From a virus, in IMG/VR virus record IMGVR_UViG_3300020395_000063, positions 1-30,462 of that record: 30,462 nt of DNA. One strand, written 5' to 3'. Both the position numbers and the translations under genes were made by a program. Position 1 is the stretch's first letter. Every line of letters starts with the position of its first letter. The notes below the pieces were generated by a model, which saw only the letters and a list, made by a program, of their open reading frames with translations, searched no databases and was not told the origin of the DNA. Positions 26,453 to 30,462 of this stretch are shown piece by piece.

Positions 26453-27496
26453 ATGTTAGGAACTTATTATTATCATGAAATATTGAGAAAAACCATTATA
26501 GGTTTTGGTACTTTATTCAATAATATTTTTATTAAACATGAGAATAAAGATAATACTACTCTTGATGAAACAAAAGTTGGACTTGCTTATGGTCCACAAC
26601 AAAAGTTCTTTGCAAAAATTAAAGAGCAAGCAAATTTAACAAAAGCAATTGCAATAACTTTACCAAGAATGTCATTTGAAATGACAAGTGTTTCATATGA
26701 TCCAACTAGAAAATCTGGAATAACTCAAACATTTAAGGCAGCCGATGGTTCAAATATAAAGAAGGTTTTTATGCCTGTTCCTTATAATATTGGATTTGAA
26801 TTAAGTATATTTTCAAAATTGAATGATGATGCACTTCAAATTATTGAGCAGATATTACCATACTTTCAACCATCATTTAATATAACAATTAATTTAGTAA
26901 GTTCTATTGGGGAAAAGAGAGATGTTCCAATAGTATTAGATAATATTTCATTTAGAGATGAATATGAAGGGGATTTTTCTACTAGAACAGCATTAATTTA
27001 TACTCTACAATTTACTGCTAAAACTTATCTATTCGGTCCTGTATCTGATAGTAGTGATGGATTAATTAAGAAAGTTCAGGTTGATTATTCTACAAGCACT
27101 GCTTCTAATGCAAGAAGACAGATGCGTTATGTTGCTACACCTAAAGCAGTTAAAGATTATAATAACGATGAAACTACTACAGTAACAGAAGATTTAACAA
27201 CAACAGAAACTAGGATATCTGTCACTAATTCTGCGGAGTTAGCTGCTAATGATAGAATAGTAATTGATAGTGAAATTATGAGAATTGATAGTGTTGAGGA
27301 TTCTACTACTATAATAGTCAGAAGAGGATTTGATAGTTCAATTCCTGCTAAACATATCAATGGTACTGTTATTAATAAGTTAACTACTGCTGATGACGTA
27401 TTAATTGAACCTGGTGATGATTTTGGATTTAATGAATTTATAACTGATTTTGATGACGGATTATCGTTTAGTCCAACTAAACAAACTGATGTATAG
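26453..27496 (+). CDS. gp15: Tail terminator / sheath stabiliser gp15 with C-terminal module
   Basis: The 347-residue product matches T4 gp15 (272 residues), which forms the hexameric ring that caps the tail tube and stabilises the sheath before head joining. Family features are LGTYYYHEILRKTIIGFGTL at the N-terminus, LPRMSFEMTSVSYDPTRK at about 70-87 and VFMPVPYNIGFELSIFSKLN at about 105-124. Further on are the QILPYFQPSFNI segment and the YLFGPVSD segment near 192. Residues about 248-311 form an extra module (IDSEIMRIDSV, then IIVRRGFDSSIPAKHINGTV) that resembles modules in the gp7-like and DUF4815 proteins, and it explains the added length. GGAG lies 11 bases before the ATG. The stop overlaps the GTG start of gp16. 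Confidence 0.92.
   Translation: MLGTYYYHEILRKTIIGFGTLFNNIFIKHENKDNTTLDETKVGLAYGPQQKFFAKIKEQANLTKAIAITLPRMSFEMTSVSYDPTRKSGITQTFKAADGSNIKKVFMPVPYNIGFELSIFSKLNDDALQIIEQILPYFQPSFNITINLVSSIGEKRDVPIVLDNISFRDEYEGDFSTRTALIYTLQFTAKTYLFGPVSDSSDGLIKKVQVDYSTSTASNARRQMRYVATPKAVKDYNNDETTTVTEDLTTTETRISVTNSAELAANDRIVIDSEIMRIDSVEDSTTIIVRRGFDSSIPAKHINGTVINKLTTADDVLIEPGDDFGFNEFITDFDDGLSFSPTKQTDV
27194..27385 (+). other. C-terminal 'RG' beta module of gp15
   Basis: The encoded segment has the pattern ..I.VTNS..L..ND.I.IDSEIM.I..V...TI.VRRG(F)....A.H..GT.(I). The same pattern is encoded at 1-153, about 4501-4675 and about 9160-9363 in the gp7-like gene and at about 20608-20847 in the DUF4815 gene. I recall it as a common add-on domain in phage structural proteins. 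Its function is unknown to me. Confidence 0.65.
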
Positions 27497-27942
27497 TGAA
27501 TACCATGTCTAGTTATGATCCTATAGATGAAGCACTGAATACCACTAGTGCAATTGAAGTAAGTAATACTCCAGAAAATGGATGCGTTACAAGAAAAGAT
27601 AGTACTAAAGATATAACAGGTGATATTGATAAAGATTATGAATATACTCGTGCTAACTTATATTCCTTAATTGAGAAGGGGCAAGAATCTCTTAATGGTA
27701 TAATGGAACTTGCTGGTGAGAGTGCAAGTCCAAGAGCATATGAAGTTGCAGGACAGATTATAAAGTCTGTTGCTGATACAACTGATAAGTTAATGGAATT
27801 GCAGAAAAAGGTTAAGGAGGTTGATGAAGAAAAAGTTAAGACTACAAATAATGTAACTAATAATGCAGTGTTTGTAGGTTCTACTAGTGACTTATCAAAG
27901 ATGATTAAACAACAATTCCTAAATAATAGTAATAAAGACTAA
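27496..27942 (+). CDS. gp16: Small terminase subunit gp16
   Basis: The 148-residue product has the size (T4 gp16: 164), position (after gp15, ahead of gp17) and character of the small terminase. That protein binds concatemeric DNA and regulates gp17 cutting and packaging. Visible features are an N-terminal DPIDEALNTTSAIEV segment and a central helical region from about residue 48 to 112, with YTRANLYSLIEKGQESLNGI and YEVAGQIIKSVADTTDKLME, followed by a charged coil. These suit the coiled-coil oligomerisation core of the family. GTG at 27496 overlaps the gp15 stop by one base. An ATG at 27505 would remove three residues and cannot be excluded. Neither start has a clear ribosome binding site. 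Confidence 0.85.
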   Translation: MNTMSSYDPIDEALNTTSAIEVSNTPENGCVTRKDSTKDITGDIDKDYEYTRANLYSLIEKGQESLNGIMELAGESASPRAYEVAGQIIKSVADTTDKLMELQKKVKEVDEEKVKTTNNVTNNAVFVGSTSDLSKMIKQQFLNNSNKD

Positions 27943-27946
27943 TAAA

Positions 27947-28702
27947 GTGGATTTAGCTCAAAGAAGAAAACAGCTTCGCCAAAAGCAAGTTGATAAAGTT
28001 AAGAAGTTTAGACAATCTAACCAGTCTTCTTCTGATGTTATAAAAAAACGTAAAGAAAGAGAGCAAATGAAAAAGGACATTAGAAAAGAAATTGAACAAG
28101 AAACCCAAAATGAATCTATTGGTATTGAAAATTCTGATGGAGTAACTTTTGCTAGAGTTATGGATATTGTTGGACCTTCTAATATGAAACCTCTTGTTTC
28201 TGGTGGACTATGGAAAGGCACTGAGCAAATTAGTGAAAAGAAATCTGATTGTGAGTGTGATGATTGTGGGCAAGATCCATGTATAGAATGTGGTGAAAGT
28301 CATCATAGTATTAAGAAAGAATCCATATCCTATGGTTCTAAGACTGCTAGAGAGGGTGATAATGAAGCAGCAGCTGCTGCAAGAAAGAGAATTTATGATC
28401 GTGCTAGTGATAAGGATAAAGATCATATGGATGCAAAAGAGATTGCTAACCAAAGAAATAAAAAACGTTATGGAACAGGAGAAGTTGGTTTAAGGAAAGA
28501 AGCAGCCACAACTGGTCCTGGTACAGAAGATCAAAATCAAAAACAAATTGATTCAAAACAGAAGAAAGCAGATCAAATAAAGAAACAAGTTCTACTTAAA
28601 AAACTACAAGCAGTACGTTCAGGAGGAGGTAGTGAAATAATGGCATCATACGACTGGAGATCTGATAAAAGTATGAGGATTAATAAGTTATTGAATAATT
28701 GA
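27947..28702 (+). CDS. Unassigned 251-residue protein with a five-cysteine cluster, between terminase subunits
   Basis: I do not recognise a functional family. The protein begins with a very basic helical region (MDLAQRRKQLRQKQVDKVKK, continuing to about 50). It has a middle segment (VTFARVMDIVGPSNMKPLVS) near 66-85, then a cysteine cluster at residues 102-115 (DCECDDCGQDPCIECGESHH), that is C-x-C-x2-C-x4-C-x2-C followed by two histidines, which could bind zinc. The second half is highly charged and alanine/lysine-rich (EAAAAARKRIYDRAS, then SKQKKADQIKKQ) and ends in MASYDWRSDKSMRINKLLN. There is no membrane segment. The start must be GTG 27947, because the next in-frame ATG is about 40 codons inside. 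Position between gp16 and gp17 suggests a packaging or DNA-associated role, which is inference. Confidence 0.82.
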   Translation: MDLAQRRKQLRQKQVDKVKKFRQSNQSSSDVIKKRKEREQMKKDIRKEIEQETQNESIGIENSDGVTFARVMDIVGPSNMKPLVSGGLWKGTEQISEKKSDCECDDCGQDPCIECGESHHSIKKESISYGSKTAREGDNEAAAAARKRIYDRASDKDKDHMDAKEIANQRNKKRYGTGEVGLRKEAATTGPGTEDQNQKQIDSKQKKADQIKKQVLLKKLQAVRSGGGSEIMASYDWRSDKSMRINKLLNN

Positions 28703-28708
28703 TTGGTT

Positions 28709-30358
28709 ATGAATGATAATGTATACCTTGGTAATCCCAATCTAAAAAAAGCAAATACTCCTATAGAATTTTCTCAAGATAATGTTCTTGAGTTTTTGAA
28801 GTGTAAAGACGATCCAATATATTTTACTAGAAAGTATATAAAAATTGTTTCTCTTGATGAGGGACTAGTTCCTTTTAATATGTACGATTTCCAAGAGAAA
28901 TTGATTAGAAGGTTCCACGAGAATAGATTCAATATTTGTAAGATGCCTCGACAGACAGGTAAATCTACAACTTGTATATCATACTTATTACACTATGCAG
29001 TTTTCAATGATAATGTCAACATTGCTGTTCTGGCAAACAAAGCATCCACGGCTAGAGATTTACTTGGCAGATTGCAACTTGCATATGAAAATTTGCCTAA
29101 CTGGATGCAACAAGGTATAATATCTTGGAATAAAGGTTCTTTAGAGTTGGAAAATGGATCAAAAATTTCGGCAAACTCTACTTCTTCATCTGCTGTCCGA
29201 GGTGGATCCTATAATGTCATCTTTCTTGACGAGTTCGCTTTCATCCCGAATCACATTGCTGACGACTTCTTTGCCTCTGTTTATCCTACTATTACGTCTG
29301 GACAAAGCACAAAAGTAATTATTGTTTCAACCCCAAGGGGTATGAATCATTTCTATCGTATGTGGCACGATAGTGAAAAAGGTAAGAGTGAATATGTTCC
29401 TACTGATGTTCATTGGAGTGAAGTTCCTGGTAGAGATGCTGAATGGAAAGAGCAGACTATTGCCAATACTTCAGAGCAACAATTTAAAATTGAGTTTGAA
29501 TGTGAGTTCTTAGGTTCTGTTAATACTCTAATTGCTGCATCAAAACTTAAAAATCTTGTATATGAAGAACCTATAACAAGAAATGCAGGACTTGACATTT
29601 ATAGAGAACCAGAGAAAGATCATAGTTATTTGATGACAGTTGATGTAGCAAGAGGATTGGGTAATGATTATTCTGCTTTTCTTGTTTTTGATATAACTGA
29701 GTTTCCATATAAGGTAGTTGGAAAGTATAGGAATAATGAAATTAAACCTATGCTATTTCCTAATATTATACATGATGTGGCAAAAGGATATAATGAAGCA
29801 TTTCTATTAATAGAAGTAAATGATATAGGAGATCAAGTAGCAAGTATTCTTCAATTTGATTTGGAATATGAGAATCTTTTAATGGCTTCTATGAGAGGAA
29901 GAAATGGGCAGATAGTTGGACAAGGATTTTCTGGTAAGAAATCTCAGTTGGGTGTAAGAACAACAGCAGCAGTTAAGAAGTTAGGTTGTTCTAACTTGAA
30001 GACTATGCTTGAGGATGATAAAATACTCTTGTGGGATTATGATATTATTTCAGAACTGACAACATTTGCACAAAAGCATCAATCATTTGAAGCAGAGGAA
30101 GGATGTAATGATGATTTAGCAATGTGTCTTGTATTATTTGCATGGGTATGTGCCCAAGATTATTTTAAAGAAATGACGGATAATGATATCCGTAAAAGAC
30201 TTTATGATGAAAGAAAGAATGAGATAGAACAAGATATGGCACCATTTGGATTTATTGCAGATGGTTTTGAAGATTTAGATAGTTTTGTAGATACTGAAGG
30301 TGATAGATGGCATACTGATGAATATGGTGATCGTTCTTATATGTGGGATTATCGATGA
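28709..30358 (+). CDS. gp17: Large terminase subunit gp17 (ATPase and nuclease)
   Basis: The 549-residue product is the packaging motor and headful nuclease (T4 gp17: 610 residues). Numbering from ATG 28709, the Walker A motif is MPRQTGKST at 79-87 and Walker B is NVIFLDE at 169-175. The coupling motif region is IIVSTPRG near 204-211. The nuclease domain has the first catalytic Asp in MTVDVARGLGNDYSAF (Asp312), Glu369 in LLIEVNDIGDQ, and the late acidic pair in CNDDLAM (Asp468/Asp469), so all catalytic positions look intact. An upstream TTG at 28703, directly after the preceding stop, would add two residues. ATG is preferred because MNDNVYLGNPNLKKAN matches the family's start as I recall it. 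The stop overlaps the start of a small membrane ORF. Confidence 0.97.
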   Translation: MNDNVYLGNPNLKKANTPIEFSQDNVLEFLKCKDDPIYFTRKYIKIVSLDEGLVPFNMYDFQEKLIRRFHENRFNICKMPRQTGKSTTCISYLLHYAVFNDNVNIAVLANKASTARDLLGRLQLAYENLPNWMQQGIISWNKGSLELENGSKISANSTSSSAVRGGSYNVIFLDEFAFIPNHIADDFFASVYPTITSGQSTKVIIVSTPRGMNHFYRMWHDSEKGKSEYVPTDVHWSEVPGRDAEWKEQTIANTSEQQFKIEFECEFLGSVNTLIAASKLKNLVYEEPITRNAGLDIYREPEKDHSYLMTVDVARGLGNDYSAFLVFDITEFPYKVVGKYRNNEIKPMLFPNIIHDVAKGYNEAFLLIEVNDIGDQVASILQFDLEYENLLMASMRGRNGQIVGQGFSGKKSQLGVRTTAAVKKLGCSNLKTMLEDDKILLWDYDIISELTTFAQKHQSFEAEEGCNDDLAMCLVLFAWVCAQDYFKEMTDNDIRKRLYDERKNEIEQDMAPFGFIADGFEDLDSFVDTEGDRWHTDEYGDRSYMWDYR

Positions 30359-30459
30359 TTGTAGTTAGTTGGGAAAATCTTAGAATATTTACTATAATGG
30401 TATTGTTTGCTACATGGATTTATTTACTTATCGATTATTTGGGAAATGGAACTGACTGA
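30355..30459 (+). CDS. Small single-pass membrane peptide overlapping the gp17 stop
   Basis: An ATG at 30355 overlaps the gp17 stop in an ATGA arrangement and opens a 34-codon frame ending TGA at 30457-30459. The product reads MIVVSWENLRIFTIMVLFAT then WIYLLIDYLGNGTD. Residues about 10-29 are almost wholly hydrophobic, so a single transmembrane helix is likely, with a short N-terminal segment and a short polar tail. Stop/start coupling to gp17 favours real translation, as does a small ORF after gp17 that I recall in related phages. No function can be assigned. A weak GGGA lies upstream. The frame is short, so chance cannot be ruled out. Confidence 0.65.
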   Translation: MIVVSWENLRIFTIMVLFATWIYLLIDYLGNGTD

Positions 30460-30462
30460 AGA

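Noticed and set aside
28290-28493. Second + strand frame of 67 codons inside the 251-residue gene
   Set aside because: It overlaps the longer gene in another frame and has no ribosome binding site or recognisable motif. The longer frame holds the ordered cysteine cluster.
30446-30462. ATG GAA CTG ACT GAA at the right edge as the start of another gene
   Set aside because: Only five full codons are visible before the window ends, too few to support a call, though an overlapping start would fit the packing style.
1-30462. tRNA genes, CRISPR arrays, insertion sequences, integrase or attachment sites, and auxiliary metabolic genes
   Set aside because: None was seen on reading both strands by eye. 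The window is filled with structural and packaging genes. Recurrent short motifs are protein-coding repeats and not CRISPR repeats.

Overview
The window is a stretch of the virion structural and packaging region of a T4-like marine myovirus. Gene order, protein families and very low G+C (roughly one third, estimated by eye) match the T4-type phages known from Prochlorococcus, Synechococcus and SAR11 bacteria. Nothing here fixes the host: I see no photosynthesis or other auxiliary metabolic gene, no tRNA and no integrase. All supported genes lie on the + strand, packed head to tail, often with one-base stop/start overlaps. No gap exceeds 34 bases, so there is no long non-coding stretch.

Layout: (1) 1-12849, a giant baseplate wedge protein of the gp7 type, open at its 5' end (over 4,280 residues visible). 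It carries a gp7-like core near the left edge, a YHYH domain, and then thousands of residues of small beta-rich modules. (2) 12883-14517, gp8 baseplate wedge. (3) 14521-21849, a 2,442-residue DUF4815 baseplate/tail-periphery protein standing where T4 has genes 9 to 12. (4) 21849-22416, two small proteins, one with a coiled coil and one a likely beta-sandwich. (5) 22416-24140, a repetitive fibre-like virion protein. (6) 24140-27496, the neck and tail-terminator set gp13, gp14 and gp15. (7) 27496-30358, gp16 (small terminase), an unassigned 251-residue protein with a five-cysteine cluster, and gp17 (large terminase: ATPase plus nuclease). (8) 30355-30459, a 34-residue single-pass membrane peptide.

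The products work late in infection. gp7, gp8 and the DUF4815 protein build the baseplate wedges and their periphery, gp13/gp14 close the filled head, gp15 caps the tail, and gp16/gp17 cut and pump DNA into the prohead. Exact T4-type late promoter boxes (TATAAATA) sit in the only two intergenic gaps longer than 20 bases, before gp8 and before the 113-residue gene, and probably divide the region into late transcription units.

I do not see a defence system or a clearly new biological system. The parts most worth a second look are the extreme expansion of gp7, the reuse of two or three small beta modules across gp7, gp8, DUF4815, gp14 and gp15, the cysteine-cluster protein between the terminase subunits, and the overlapping membrane micro-ORF after gp17.
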